In this document: one piece after another, positions 9,808-23,100 of the stretch | How the letters are laid out: the number at the start of each line of letters is the position of its first letter | Position numbering within the stretch: the first letter of the stretch is position 1 | NCBI RefSeq assembly: GCF_000208865.1 | Contig: NC_018398.1 | Location: forward strand, 2,108,001 to 2,172,000 | Source: Neospora caninum Liverpool | Taxonomy: Eukaryota > Apicomplexa > Conoidasida > Eucoccidiorida > Sarcocystidae | Direction: 5' to 3' | Length of the DNA stretch: 64,000 nt | Notes under the pieces: model-generated | The model's input: the letters and a program-made list of their open reading frames with translations, nothing else | Told to the model about the DNA's origin: nothing | Database searches by the model: none | Position numbers and translations under genes: made by a program

Positions 9808-12638
9808 ACTGGAGAGATGTAGTTGTACGAAGTTGTCAGCGTTTGTCTAGCACTGTTTTCTCTGTTGGATCCTGTCGCAACGCTAGGACAAAACCGTTTT
9901 GGCACCCGCGCGACAACAGATTGAAAATAACAATATAGAACTTCGTTTACATAAAAAGAACGGCGACCGCGCGCCCATACACACAACAGCTTTGCGGAAA
10001 CTTGACAAACGATAGCGAAGTTAGTTCCCGTTTCCTGTGTCAGTGTCAATCAACTGATGAAACAGAAGTGTGTTTATTCGGCTCCGGCCAGGACGCTTGC
10101 CATTTATCTAGAAAAGTGCCTGGGCGGAGCGAGCAAAGACCTTGCGGACCCCTAAATCTCATTTAGACCGGAGCCAAGTTGGTGGGGTGTAAAAACCACC
10201 GTTTCCCGGTTACTGACATCCACAGTTCAATGGGGTGGTTGACAGAAGATCCACGAAGTAGATACCCGCGGCTGCCAGTTGGTGTCGTTCGCGCTTTTCA
10301 TCGTCTGTATAGCTCTTGAAAGCCGAAAAAAGTCGTAGCGGTTTGCCCGTCCTCTCCAGAACCATCACTCGGCGATTAACTTCTGGACCCGCAATTCCAT
10401 TTGTTTCCCTCGTCTGCATTCTCACCATACCGTGTAGATTTGTCTTCTTGTCTCGGTGTCTCTAGAAAGAGTTCAGAGAACCCTACACAGGGCCCCAATT
10501 TTGTCCCACTGGGGTGTCTGGTGTCAGTTGGGAGGCCGTAGGTGGGCGCGGCAACGTACGATCCTGCGGAAAGCCCCTCTGTGGCATGATTCTACCCGCA
10601 TCGGAAAGGGCCAACTTTCCACCTCTTGAACGTGGGATAGTCGAGCGTCGGCTGCAACTCCTTGGACTAGCGTGAGGGGGTTCGTGTACCTGGCTAAAAA
10701 CCTTCGCCCGCATTCGGCGCGTGCTGAGAGTCTGTTTCTTCTCACTGCCCCTCCGAAGTCGTTCCTGGAAGGCTCTAATAGCCGGTAAAAGTGTATGAAT
10801 CTCTGTAGTCACAAAGTATCTTCTCTAGACAAGAATTCAAATGGTGACGGCGGGGTTCACTGTCGCACAGAGCATCTCCTCGCACGGTTCCAGAGTGACT
10901 TGGCGGCAGTTGAGACAGTTTTTCCATTCGCCTGCTTCGGTGGCTCAAGGAACAGTCACGATTGGCCGCTCAGTACATGATTCTGCAGAGGGAGACCCCG
11001 CGTTGCGAGTGCGTCCTGTGGTTGTCACACACGCCCATCCCTCTGGATTTGGCCACGCTATCTCCCAGCTATCAGGGATGTCACGCTATTCCAACACTAT
11101 ACTGGCAAAGAGCTATCGTCAACATCCTCAGCGTGTTCCAGAGACGCAGGACTTCTGTGTAGGACAAAAAGGTGCTGCCTTTTCGCTGTTGCTCACTGGC
11201 CCGCCAAGAGTGCTAACATCAAGGCGAACAGCGTTACACTAGCTTCCAAGTGTGGTGACAACCCAGAGCTGAGGGATATTGAGGGATACTGCGTGCCTGG
11301 CCTTTAGGTACGTTTAGCCGCGGGATTCTACACGAAACGTTAGCTTTGCTGTTCATGTCAACACGTTTGATGGACCGTGCGGAAAGGGATTTGCGCTTCA
11401 GCAGTCACGCGTTGACACACTATCCGAGTACGGAGTCAGGAAGAAAGCAAATTCCTCGTGAGGAAGAAAGAAAACATCAATCTTCGGGAAGTCGCGCTTG
11501 CTGTTGGCGAGTTGGAGAGACAGGGACTTCCCCGCTCCCCTCGACTTTCGTCACCTGTGCGCTTTCGCGCAGTTTCTGAGGCGGCCGCGGCTGCCAGTCG
11601 CCCGGTAGCGTCCGCTCATGGGCACCTGAGGAAAAATTAGAACTAGGAGCACTCAAACCAGTGTCGAAGACACAGAATATTTTGAAAGAAAACGCAAGGT
11701 CTGTTACCATTGTAAGCAAGGCTTGTTCTAAGGGAGTTCGTACCTCGGGCCACGTGCAGCCAGGCGCACGTGCTGGACCAGTCTCGAGCGGATGACTCCG
11801 CACACCCACACTCCGTCGATGTCGCCTGGCAGGTTCGTACTGCGGCTGTTCTTGTGCATCACTGTCCATCGCTGTAACGGAGCGTTTTCTCGTTTCTTTC
11901 CGTGTTTTCTTCCAGCGTCACTCTCCCAGTGAGTCCACAGAGAGGGACTCCAGCAAGTGTTACGCCACAGTTTCTGTCGATGCATGCCGCTTTTGCGGAA
12001 GCACGCGACTCCGTTTCGACACCCATTTTGCGAACGCGCCCGCCTGGTGCCTTCCCGTCGTTAGTCTTCTCAGCAGGCTATATATCCCTGAAGCGGAGAC
12101 AGCAGCTGTGATTGCGAGGGCTCTCGGGACTGGAAGGTCTGTACACTTTCCTCCTCTTTGAGGTTTCTCACGAGGGTTTAGACCGTCTCTGCCGGGGCGT
12201 TGGCTTGGACCGACCAGCCGTCGGGTTCGTGTCAAATAGAGATCCCTTTGCTTCTCCCTCCCCCCTTTTTTCTCCCGCTGGGTTCTCGAGAAAGGCTCGT
12301 CTCTGGTTCTCGGCGGCGTACGAGCGCTCGAGGGACAGCCCGGGCGATCATCCAGGCTGCGTTCCGTCGTGCTTCCTACACACTAGAACTACAACCCACC
12401 GCAGCTTGGTCGAGGGAATATTTCCTCTTTTCCTCTGCTTCCATGTACCCTAGTCCGTACAACAGCTGTCTGCGGTCTGCCACGCTCTCCAGCTTTCCGA
12501 CCGGCCTTTTCATGTTGGCGCTTTGATGCCTGCGAGCTCCCCCGCGAAACGGCGCTCCTCTCCAGTCCTTCTGCGCTCTCCGACTGCGTCGCACGGCGGC
12601 TCCGTCCTTGTTTCTTCCATCTTTTACGGCGCCTCAGA
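9808..12638. other. Divergent promoter region between the tyrosine-rich and membrane-protein genes
   Basis: The flanking genes point away from each other, so this 2.8 kb must hold both promoters. The stretch 11,900-12,630, next to the plus-strand start, is CT-rich with many short open frames in all phases, as expected of a GC-rich 5' untranslated leader. No supported gene. Confidence 0.55.
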
Positions 12639-14357
12639 ATGGCCGAGACCGCTCCGTACTACCGGGACTTGACTCGGGAGCACGCCCCGCAGCCTCACCG
12701 GCCCCAGCAGCCTTCCCCTGCTCCGCCGGCTTCTTCCTCACAAGTAGCTGTCTATGGCGGGTCTCCACAGCATCCCTCGGAAATGTTTTGGATGCGAAAT
12801 CCCCAGCCGTTTCTCCCGTCGAGAAACGCTGACGACGGCCCAGAGCCCCTCCTGGCCGGCCCTGCGTCCTTCGCCGTGGAAGCCGGTCGACAGCCGCCTT
12901 CCACCTACTCGAGCGCGTACCTCAACAGCATGTACAGGCCTCCCATCCTGTCTGATCAAGGCACGGTCTTCCCTCCGCCGCTTCTCGGTCTCCATCCGGC
13001 GCCCCCGTCTCTTCCGTCTCCCGGGGAAGTCTCGATGACTGCCCTCGGCCTGCAGACGGGCGAACAGGCAGGTGACCAGAACGGTGCAGAGCGTGCAGGA
13101 GCGAAGAACGGTTTGTGGACTCCGACCTCGTCGCCCTACCACGTGACTGCGCCGTCACTCCCGTTCTCGCCCTTCAGCATCGGCGGGCCGGGCAAGCGAG
13201 ATCGCGTCCGTCCCGGCGTGCATGAGCCGCTCACGTCTTCGTGTCCCCTCTGCTGCGGGCGGCCTGGAACTTCGTCTTCCTTCCTTGGCGGCGAGGATTC
13301 GTCGTCGACCTTCATGGGCTGCTACTGCTCCGCGCACGCTGGCCAGTCGGGCGGCGCGGCGACGGCCTGGTCGCGGGTGGCGTCTCTCCTGCTCTTCTTG
13401 CTCGACCGCGTCCGAAGGTCTGTCTCCGCTTGTAGCCGGGTTCTGGGGTCCTCGGCGGGGCCCAGACGCTGCCACGCTTCCAGCGCGTCGGTGTTTCTCC
13501 GGATTGGACTCGCGGCAGCCGTGGCTCTGGGTGTCCTCCTGTTCGTCGTCCGCATGCACACGGCACACCGCAGCGGAGAGCGGAGCAAAGCGCACCGAAC
13601 GGTTCACCCTGGACTCAGCGTGGAGGAACGCTCCATCTGGGACACTTCCAGTGTCCCCCACCTCCTGTCTCAGAGAGATGCACAACCGTTCGGAGGCTCA
13701 GACTCCGACACAAATTTCCTCCCAGGCGCAGAGGAAACAGACGGAGACGAGACAGACGGAGAAGAGAATTTGCTGCTGGCGGGGGCTTCAACGAGGCTCG
13801 TGCACCCCGGTGTCGGTGTGCGAGGAAAGGACGCATGCCGGGGAAGTAAGTCCGGAGGCACCCATTCGGTTTGGGCGACTCCGACATTTTCTAGCTTTGC
13901 AAGACACGGAGTGCGCACGCCTCTTTCGTGTGTAGCGGACGAGGAACGGGAGGCAACTGCAACACGCCTGTTAAGCGCAGACGCTTTTACGTGGAGGGAC
14001 TGTGTACGAGGAGGCAGAGCCTAAGCAGTGAAAAAAATGTCCAAGATCGAGACCCAACAGATCGGCCCAAGTTTCGCAGCTTTTGCGAGCGTTTGTGGGT
14101 TTCGTACGAGCTAGTTCCAGTCGCGCCGCGCCGATGGGTATACGCAGCTGCCATCGACATGGAGGAGCACATAGAGAGTGCCGTTATTAACCGGGTGTCT
14201 CTGTCTTTGAGATTTGCCGCACTCCCCCCGTCGACCTCTCTCTGCACTGGTTTTTCCTCTAAATGCCTTTCCAGGCGCTCCGTTTCGTTATTCGTTGACT
14301 GGGAAGCATCCATATTATCACGCACATTCGTAGACGCGCACTCTACGCCATGCATGC

Positions 14358-14392
<35 letters not shown>

Positions 14393-17300
14393 TATATGCA
14401 CCTCTACATCTCGCCGGGCGCAAGCACGTGCCTATGTGTATCCATCCTGTGCTTCCGGTCTTTCAGGTCTTCCTCTGCGAAGACAAACGCCTGTCGCACT
14501 TTAATCGCAGCCTCCCTCTGTGGTGTCTCCTCTCTCCAGGTGACTACATCTCTCACACGCTCCGCCTTGCTCACGAACAGTCCTTCTTCTCGCTTTTCTC
14601 CAACACCCACGGCATGTCTAAATACGAAGCGAGTGACGTGGTTGGCGTAAACGGCAGCTTGTACACAGTAAGCCCTTTCTGGACGGCGTTTTTCTCTTCT
14701 TGCAGACGCTCAGATCTCTTGCGTGTACGGCCCACAAGAAAGAAGCGAATGCATGCAGCGTGGCGTGCGACTGCATTGTGCATATATATATATATATATG
14801 CTTATGTGTCTATCAGTGTTTCTGGTATATGCGTATTTCTACGATCCACAAAGACAACGCACCTTGCGGCCTTACTGAAGAGTCGACAGGAGAGAGGAAA
14901 GGAACGGAGAAAGAAAGGGAGAGAAAATCCATGCGCATGCCAAATGGAGAGCTCTTCGACGTGTTCTTAAAACTCTCGTTTGTCATGCAACAGGGCGTTC
15001 CTCATCTACCATATTGCCACTGCTAGGAAGCGAGGGATCCCATCGTGCCGTGTCACGGTCAGGCTAGTGGAAGTGCTCCGTACAGAGGCACAGTCTGACT
15101 CGCGTATTCTACGGAAATCCATACGTGCACGTAGAGCTCGGTGCAAACCCCGGCTAGTATGTGTAGGGATTTCACATTCGTTTTTAAAGTCGGTGCGCAG
15201 CGAAAGGACTTCCAGGCTGGTTATACCCGTCGTGCAGCGGGGACACAAGCTCATATATACCGTGCAGAGCTTACAGACGAGGCGATTCTTCGTTTCCCGT
15301 CCTTCTGCAGGTTTTCGATTCTTCGTATGCGATTGGCCACACGAAATATACGCTCCACCCCTTCGATGAAGAGAACTACCTCATCGGCAGTCCAGTGAGT
15401 CTCTGATTCGAGGCCAAGGCTGTGGCTGCGCTTCGCTTTACGCGGAGCCCTGGGCAAAACGTGATCTGCATTTCGAGGCATGCGCAGCTGTAGAACACCA
15501 TTTAACCTCACTCGTGTGAATCTATCTGAACGAGTCTTGGCCGTGGTGGTGGCGCTATCTGTTTGTGCCGTGGCAAGGCGGCAGCAAACCAGTTGTAATC
15601 CCCAATTCCCGCCGCCCCCCATCGTGTCCATTGATCGCTGGAGAATATGCAAGTACATTCATGTGTATATACACTATACGAACAGATATGCGTACATATA
15701 TATATATATGTACATCTATTAAGGCATAAATGGCGGGTGAAAGGGAGGGCATTTCGTGTGTGTGTGTGTATCTGGAAAGTCATGAGAGACTTGGCGATAA
15801 GTAAGATGTCTGTTGTATCTGGTGAGGGCTGAGGAGAAACGCTCATACCTTGGTTTCTACTTTTGGGCTTTTCCTTTACCGCAGAAGCGCACAGGAGATG
15901 ACGATTCTCAGTGGGAGGGTATCACCTACGACGAGGTGGTAAGAGTCGAAATTCTCGTGGGGCCACCGTACTGCTCTCTGCCATCTTTTTCCCCGAGAAG
16001 AAAGTTACAACCTTGTCAGTAAATTTATATATATATATATATATATGTACATATATTGACTCTGTGCATTCCAGCATGCGCAGGGACTAGGGTGCGTGGG
16101 TCATTAGGGACGGATACGTGGAGGCGCGTGTGCTCCAGTTTGGGCCATCCCCAGTTGTCATCACGGATGTCCTGCCCATGGGATGGTAATTATCGGTTTG
16201 TGTCCCAAGTTGTGGCTATGGTCATCTGTGCGTTCGTGGATTCACAACATATACTTGGGACCACCCCCAGGTCCATAGATCAGCCTGTCCCCATTGCCCC
16301 TGTAAGGTCGTCAGGCATCCAGCGCTGTATCGTTCTGTAGATAAGCTGCCTCGTTTATTCACTACACTGGATGTATTTTCTCTCAGGGCTTGCGGCGATA
16401 CACATGGTGCGTTTTGCAGTGGATGTGCGTCGTTTTTCCGGGGTACGTTGCGCCCCAGCATCTGTTCCGGCGCGCCGGTATCCGTTTCTCACTTTGTTGC
16501 CTGACGTGTTTTCAGACGAAGCACTTTTTTGTTGTTCGCGAAGCGATTGTTGTGGACGCACATGCGCCGTGGAAACCGAAGGGCGCCGACGCCTCGCCCT
16601 CAGAGGCAGCGAAGGAAACTCCCGAAGCGGCGGCTCAGGACAGCAAAGGCGGCAAACGCAAGGGCTCGAAGAAAGCAAAGAAGCAGAAGGAAGACGCAGG
16701 ACACGAGCAAGGCGAACAGCCAGACACCAGGGAAGAGAAAGCGACAGCCGCAAAACCAGGACACTACCATGCGGTAATCGAGGAAATCGAGGTCAAGGGG
16801 AAAAACTACACTGTCGTTCAAGCCTGTCGGACGGGTAAGACGAGATGAACTGGGACCGGACGAGCCGGCAGCGAGACAGGCGCAGAGCAGGAAAGCGGAA
16901 AAGACACTTGGCTTGGAGGACCGCTCTTGGGAGAGGAGCCAGCAGCCAAAGGACAGTGAGCGCGACTCCTGTCTAGTTTTCCCGTCTGTAGTGGCCTTCG
17001 GGGGCAGTGTGCCCCGCAGACTCTTTCCCGCGTAGGTGGGTGCCTTGCTGGTCTCAACCGATAAACCGCCTGAACCGGTTCTCACCGTTGCATGCGTGGC
17101 GAATGCCTCCAGTGTACACCCAGCCCCTTTCGAGCTTCTCTCTGAGTTGGCTTTGCGAGTCTGCCTTCAGAATTCAGCTTCTCGTCGGAAAACAAAGGCT
17201 TCGAGGTACGTTGCGAGTTCGCACATGAATCACCGGAAGGTGGAGCGGTGTAGGTTGTTACAGTGTCACAATGCAGAGATTCGCCTCGGTTTCTGGGTTC

Positions 17301-20107
17301 CGCGCCACCGTGTCCTCAGACCACAGTTCGACAGAGGAAATCTCCCCAAAACGGCTGGCGGACCGGGAGGAAGACGTGCGCGGCTAGTGTCTCCTTCGCT
17401 TTCCGTCGCGCCGTACGGTCGTCCGGCGCAGCCGCCGGAAAAAGGCCACCGGGGCACACGTTTTGGGTGTTTGCGCGTGCATGACTCTGTGCTTCTCGAC
17501 AGGGAGTAGTCAGCCTCCGCAATACCAACGGCACCTTCTACCTTCTCGGTAAGGCATCGGCCTGGCTAGCGCCTGTGTGTTTTTCCACAAACGTCCGTGA
17601 AAAAACGGGAAACTTTCGTCAACACGCCTGCGCCTACGCGCGGCTGTGGGGTAGTGGAGTTTTCTCGACTCACGCAAAGAGAGCATTTCGGCATTTAAAG
17701 CATATAAGCCTTCAGTGCGTCGAATCACGTCTGCTATCTTTTCTCAGGCTTGTGTGAAGGCAACTACTGCAAGGGAGGCGCCAAGGGCCGAAAGCGGGGT
17801 GAGCTAAGAATGGACACGAAAATGCAGATGTATCGGTATATTTGCGTGTGGATTGTGTCTCGGGAGACCAACTGCGCTGCACAGGGCGTTGCAGTGTAGG
17901 GAACGCACGCGTGCGCACTTTGGAGTCGCCAGAGACGTGGCTGCTCGCGCCCCTCTGGTTTTCGAGACACACGCCACCGGCTCTTCTTAGGCATCTTCCC
18001 GAACGGGGAGGAAGCCCGACAGGTTAATGCGCGGTGCGTTGTCTCCTGAGCCTTGTTCGTGCGGTGTTTTGACCTGAGCAGGCAATGGGCGGCTGGTGCT
18101 GATGGAGAAGGTCGAAGGCGCGGAGCCGGGAGAGCATTGCCTGTGGAAAACGGTCAAAGTAAGTCTCTCTTGTTCCCGTTTTTTGTCACGCACCTGTTTT
18201 GCCTTCGGGTGGCGGATGGTCTGTCTGTGTGTTTTCTCCCGGTCCGCCTTCTCTCTGTGTCATAGTGGCCATGGATGTCTCGTCTTTTAAAGTGTTCGGG
18301 TTTGCCGCTTCGACCATGTGCAGGCCTAGTGACCGAGTCGGAAATAGGTACAACTCCGGGGATCGAAGAAGGCGTTTTCAGTGATGTTCTCGTCTGTCGG
18401 AGTCTCGCGATCGTTTCTACCTTGGTATTAGGAGGTGTGCATGTGTAGGCAAGAAGAAGGGATAATTGGATCAAAACACACACACAGTCTGGTGGGTCAA
18501 CTCGCGATGGGAGCCGCATGCGGCCGCTCGGCGACAGAGGAGGGACCGAGAAGCTTGCTGTGGCATTGGGCCAGTGCGTTCCTTGGCTGTTCTTAAATCG
18601 CTTCTCTCAGATTCTTCATCTTCCCCGAGAAATCGCCTTCACTGACTACTCGTCCATTGCAATTCGGGGCAATCATGTGGCCATCACCTCTCAAGAAGAC
18701 GCAGTCGTCTGGGTCGGGAAATTCAACATGCCAGAAGATAAGCCCGAACATTCAGATGGAGGCGCAGCTTCGGAGGCAAACATCGACACGCCTACGATGC
18801 TCTTCACAGACCCGATGGCTCTTGAGGTCGCCTCAGGTACGACCTGCTGACGCCTCTTGCCGAATCTAGCGATGCATGCACTGCACGGTTACCGCGCCTT
18901 CCGTGGATATTCATATAGCTTTTGTTTTTTCATGTTTACGTGACTCTTTACGGATGCGGCGACGTTGAACACGCCATATCCAGATATGTATGGACGTCCT
19001 GCCAATCTTCGGTGCTTCGCGTCCATGGGACAGACTCGAAAGCGCGCGCGTCAGTGAATGTGTAGCCCACCTACAGAGTCGCACACACACACACACACAC
19101 CGGGGAGGGCATGGCTCGAAAGGGAGCGACTGGGCCGAGTTTTCAAAGTCGTGCCTAAGAGAGAAAAAAGAAGGCGGCCTTACAAAGGGGGACCGAAACC
19201 AAAGTTCATCCGGATCGTGGAGCGTGGGCGCCCGAGCTTCTGTACGGAAATGTGGAGTACCGCTGATACTGCGAAACACCGCTCTCTCTCGTTCATTTAG
19301 GCAGGTCTGTGCATGCCTATTCGCACACGTGCGTAGACAACGGTGTCGCTTCACACGCGGGGCGAGAGTGGTTTATCGTGGTGGGACGGAGCCTAAAAGC
19401 GAGAGCAGGACGCTGTAAATCCGGGGGCATTTGTCGCCAGGCGGTGCCCGTGTTTCTGAGAGGAACGGCACGAACCGGTGCAAGACTTCGCCCCCACTTT
19501 GTGTATCTTTTTCAGGTGGCAAGGTACTGAATTTTCCTCGAGATGAACAGTGCAATATCATCTACTGTAACATTGAAGGAATTGCCTTCGCTGGCAGATT
19601 GCTTGTGACGGGTAAGTCAAACCAGAAGGAGCAGCAATTTGTAAGAGCACGGGTGCGGAGTGCGATGCCTTTGCTTCCGCCGGCTTTGCGGCCTTCAGTC
19701 GGCACCAGGAACTCTGCAACAACATCATGCATGTACATATCGAAACTGAGTTTCATAAACCTTACGCAACGCTGACTGCCTCCGAAACAACGTCAAAATG
19801 TAAGAGTCCGTTGAGCGGTGCTCCGAGTTCTTCGTGGCGCCTATGTGTATATATATATATATATATATCCTTGTGGGCGTGAGTTTGTTTATCGGAAATG
19901 ACATGTAAGCGATGCGTGCATAGACTCGTCGTCTGTGTGTCCACACGTTTGAGTTGAGAGCAGTGGCCAGTTCTGCATTTCGTTCTGTGTTTTGTGTTTT
20001 GTTGTTTTTCAGTTGCCGACAAGGTGAAGGCCTGGCAAGATCCTCGGTGCATGGCAACGGACCAGCGGGTGCATGCGTTCGCCTTACCGCCCAACTTCAA
20101 ATACTGA
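12639..20107 (+). CDS. Single-pass (type II) membrane protein of unknown function, 11 exons
   Basis: Exons: 12639-13845, 14540-14667, 15311-15394, 15885-15938, 16516-16834, 17507-17548, 17748-17798, 18082-18158, 18611-18836, 19516-19611, 20013-20107. All joins keep frame and give 792 residues. Residues 1-280 are Pro/Ser-rich with Cys clusters (SCPLCCGRPG, MGCYC). One membrane helix lies at about 285-305 (FLRIGLAAAVALGVLLFVV), with no signal peptide before it. The long C-terminal part is built from short conserved-looking blocks: DYISHTLRLAHEQSFFSLFS, FDSSYAIGHTKYTLHPFDEE, GLCEGNYCKGGAKGRK, LHLPREIAFTDYSSIAIRG, HVAITSQEDAVVWVGKF and INIIYCNIEG-like strands. A Lys/Glu-rich insert (residues about 510-570) interrupts it. 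The block pattern suggests a beta-rich luminal domain and reminds me, from memory only, of an uncharacterised family shared with plants and algae. Exon 6 needs a GAG acceptor (17504-17506) to stay in the best frame; the nearby CAG at 17500-17502 gives a different reading. Introns carry TA and CA microsatellites. Confidence 0.85.
14348..14400. repeat. (TA)n microsatellite in intron 1 of the membrane-protein gene
   Basis: TGCATGCA followed by two TA blocks joined by TGTA. Confidence 0.9.
16024..16046. repeat. Short (TA)n run in intron 4 of the membrane-protein gene
   Basis: A pure TA tract of about 23 bases. Similar short tracts occur at about 14780-14800, 15697-15711 and 19847-19868 in the same gene. 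Confidence 0.85.
19081..19101. repeat. (CA)n microsatellite in intron 9 of the membrane-protein gene
   Basis: About ten CA units. Confidence 0.9.
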
Positions 20108-23100
20108 CTCTGAGTGTTCCGTTGCTTAGAAGAAGTGGAGACGTTTTTCATTTTGTCCATTTTTGGCGAACCGAGAGCCCCGTTCTTGGTGGACAAAAGA
20201 GATGGCGTCAGATAACAATATTTCAAGTGTTGGGTTTTCACTAAAATATTTCCTTGGATTTGTAGAGAGTTGGCTGACCTGTCCGGTAGCTTTCGGGACT
20301 CCGTGGTGGAATACAGTGAGCGGAGAAAGAGGCGTGATTTTGCGCCAGCCTTCTGTCTTCGCGAATGCTTTGGGGAGCACAGCAGGTCAGGGCTTGAATG
20401 CGTGTTTTCAAAAAAGTAAAGGCCGTCGCTGGAGCTCTTGCGACTTGCTTTCAGTGCCAGGAAGGAGCCCTGGCGGTGGTCCTCTCTGGGTGGCAAGTGT
20501 GTCACAGGGAGCGATAGTCAACGACCATGTCTGAATTGCTGGGAAGAGGTAATCAATATGTTTTTAAGAATCTCTCGAGAGAGAGAGACCGTATGTATGT
20601 AAGTATGTATATAAAGGTACATGTAAATGCGATGCCCCGTGCTGACACGCGGTGGCTCCAAGCAGCCTCTCTATGGGCGGTGTTTTTCTTAAGAGCAACA
20701 CCACTCTTGGTTACCTTGCTTGCATTGCATGCGTTGGTATGCTCGGTTGTGTTTTACCATTTCCTGCGGTGTAAAAACGAAATACTGGCCTGCAGCCGTC
20801 TCGGAACTTCGCCATTCGAATTTCCATCTCGGTGAACACCTAGTCCTTGTTAATTTCTACACTTGTGCCGACGTGCCAAATTGCGGTCCTTCACTGTTAA
20901 CTCCCGTCTCTTACTGGGATGGCGATTCCCTCACGAGATTGGCTCAAACAGCCACTTTGGCCATGTCACAAGATCGGCAGACAATCCAGAAAACGTCACA
21001 CGCAGTCCAGTCGGAAGAGGCGTGGGCCCGTGCGTCGCAGACAGATTCGCACCGTTCGTGGTCGTTTAAACGTTGAAGACGCAACTCGCCAAGTCACTGA
21101 ATCTCGAAAGAAACGCGGCAGCACATACGTCGACGAAACGACCAATCGTGATCACCGGTGGTGTTGTCGAATGCTCACGCTCACTGTGCCGTTTTCCTCA
21201 CAACTCTGTCGGCTGCATCGAAAAGAAGAAGTTGATGAGAGTCCGATGTGAGAGCGATCTTCCCTATTCGAGTTGCTACCTTTTAGGCAGGAGTCTCTCG
21301 CAGCCGCTCCAGGATTGTAAGCTCAGTTCTAGTGGTCTCTTTCTGTATTTCTCTCTATTCGCTTTCAGATTACTTACTAAAAACTACCATGTTTTTCTAA
21401 ATTTTCAGCAATGGATGTCTTGGCTCGCGCAACGATGAAAGACGCAGCGAACTGCGAAACGCAATGTGAATTGCAGAATTCAGTGAATCATCAGATTTCT
21501 GAACGCAAATGGCACCGTGGGGATATTTTCCTTGGTACGTCTGTTTCAGTGTCTTTGAAATCACAATTTTCTGCTTTTTAGGGTCGTTGCTTCGGTCTCA
21601 CTGAAGCCGCCTAAGAGCAGTATGATTGGGGTGTCATGAGTGTTGAATACTCAATGTCATCCTGAATAATGAACACAGCGGAGAAACTACTCGTGCCTCT
21701 TTTTAGAGGCTCAAGTGTATTGTTGAGTTGTATCGATGGCATCATTGAGATACGGTGGCTTCTTCATTGAAGACAAAGTTTCACTGATGTTGTTGATCAA
21801 CTTCAATACCTTCAGCCGCTCTTGTATGGGTGTCAACAATGCGGTTCTATGGTGTGCGCCAGGAGATACGATTATGGGTGGTTTGCTCGACTGCTGTTGA
21901 AACCATTATACGGTGGCACAGGATATACCGCATGCAATTCTCTGTAGGTGACAACCAGAATCGAGGAGACTCTACCCCAACACGAGAGACTGCGGAGTTC
22001 GCTCTCAACGAAAAGCCGTCTTACGAGGGCTTCGTCAGGAATGGCGGTGCCGCGGAGAGCTTTCTCGAAAATAATGTTGCGGAGCATACGTGGAAAACGC
22101 TCGTTTCTCCCCTTCGCTTGCAAGAGAGGGTGCGGTCAGGGACACGGAGGAGCGTGATAGCGGGAGAATTGATGAGGACGTTCCTGTCGGCGTGCACGGG
22201 TTCCTCAGTCCTCCCATATGCGAGGCAGCCTTCAATTTTTCGGCGGAGGACTTGTCTTCTCACTCAAAGACCAATATCGCTGAGGCAAGATTTTCCCCAT
22301 CAGACGCGACTAACGATTGGATACGAAAGTGTTCTTTCTGGAGCTGAGACCACAGCAGTACGTTGTAACAAGCTTGGTTCATTTTGATGCAAATGGGGGG
22401 GGGGGGGGGCGGGATGCCTTGAAGCTGGCCTATATACACAGCAATAGAAATCACTACGCTTTTTTTCTGCAGGACACAGCTGCCTTCCTCGAGTTAGCAA
22501 AAAGCCCTTCTCTGGTGCGGCGCAATCTGCCTTCCCGCTAACAGCGTGGAGACTGAAAAGCGAAGAGCTAGACGGCAACCGTTTCTCGCACGGAGGCGCC
22601 CCCACCACGGCAGTGATCTGTTTGAAATTGAGCGGGATTCTACGTGTCCCATGCTTTGACAGTACTAGAGACTGCAGTACTATATTTCGTACGCTCCTCT
22701 GAAATCGCCACCGCGCGCATGGAAGCGGGTACGGAATAAAAATCAGATGAATCACCGTTTTTCAGTGCGTATTTCTTTCTCACATCGTCATTTCTGAGGA
22801 ACCCGTGGCCGAGGGCTAAGATAAATCAGAGTTCAGGCAACTAAAATGACCGCGGTGCCCTACAGTGTCAACCTAGTGCGTCGCTTGTGCCTGCTTCTAG
22901 CCAGTGTCTCACCTCACTCACCACTAATTTTCTTCAAGTCTGTTTCGAAGTCGAAAGAAGGGAACCAAGCGCCTCAGGCCGGAAACCTAGAATGCCAAAT
23001 GCTCCCTTGTTTGAAGGCAGCATTCGAGGCAATAAGATGTCTGCCTACAACTCGAGCTCACCAGGCGTGCTCGCTTGTGTTTGATGTTTAGCGGTGAAAC

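Noticed and set aside
19762..20505. 247-codon minus-strand frame
   Set aside because: It is antisense to the last exon of the membrane-protein gene and includes a translated TA microsatellite (IYIYIY), so it is a shadow.
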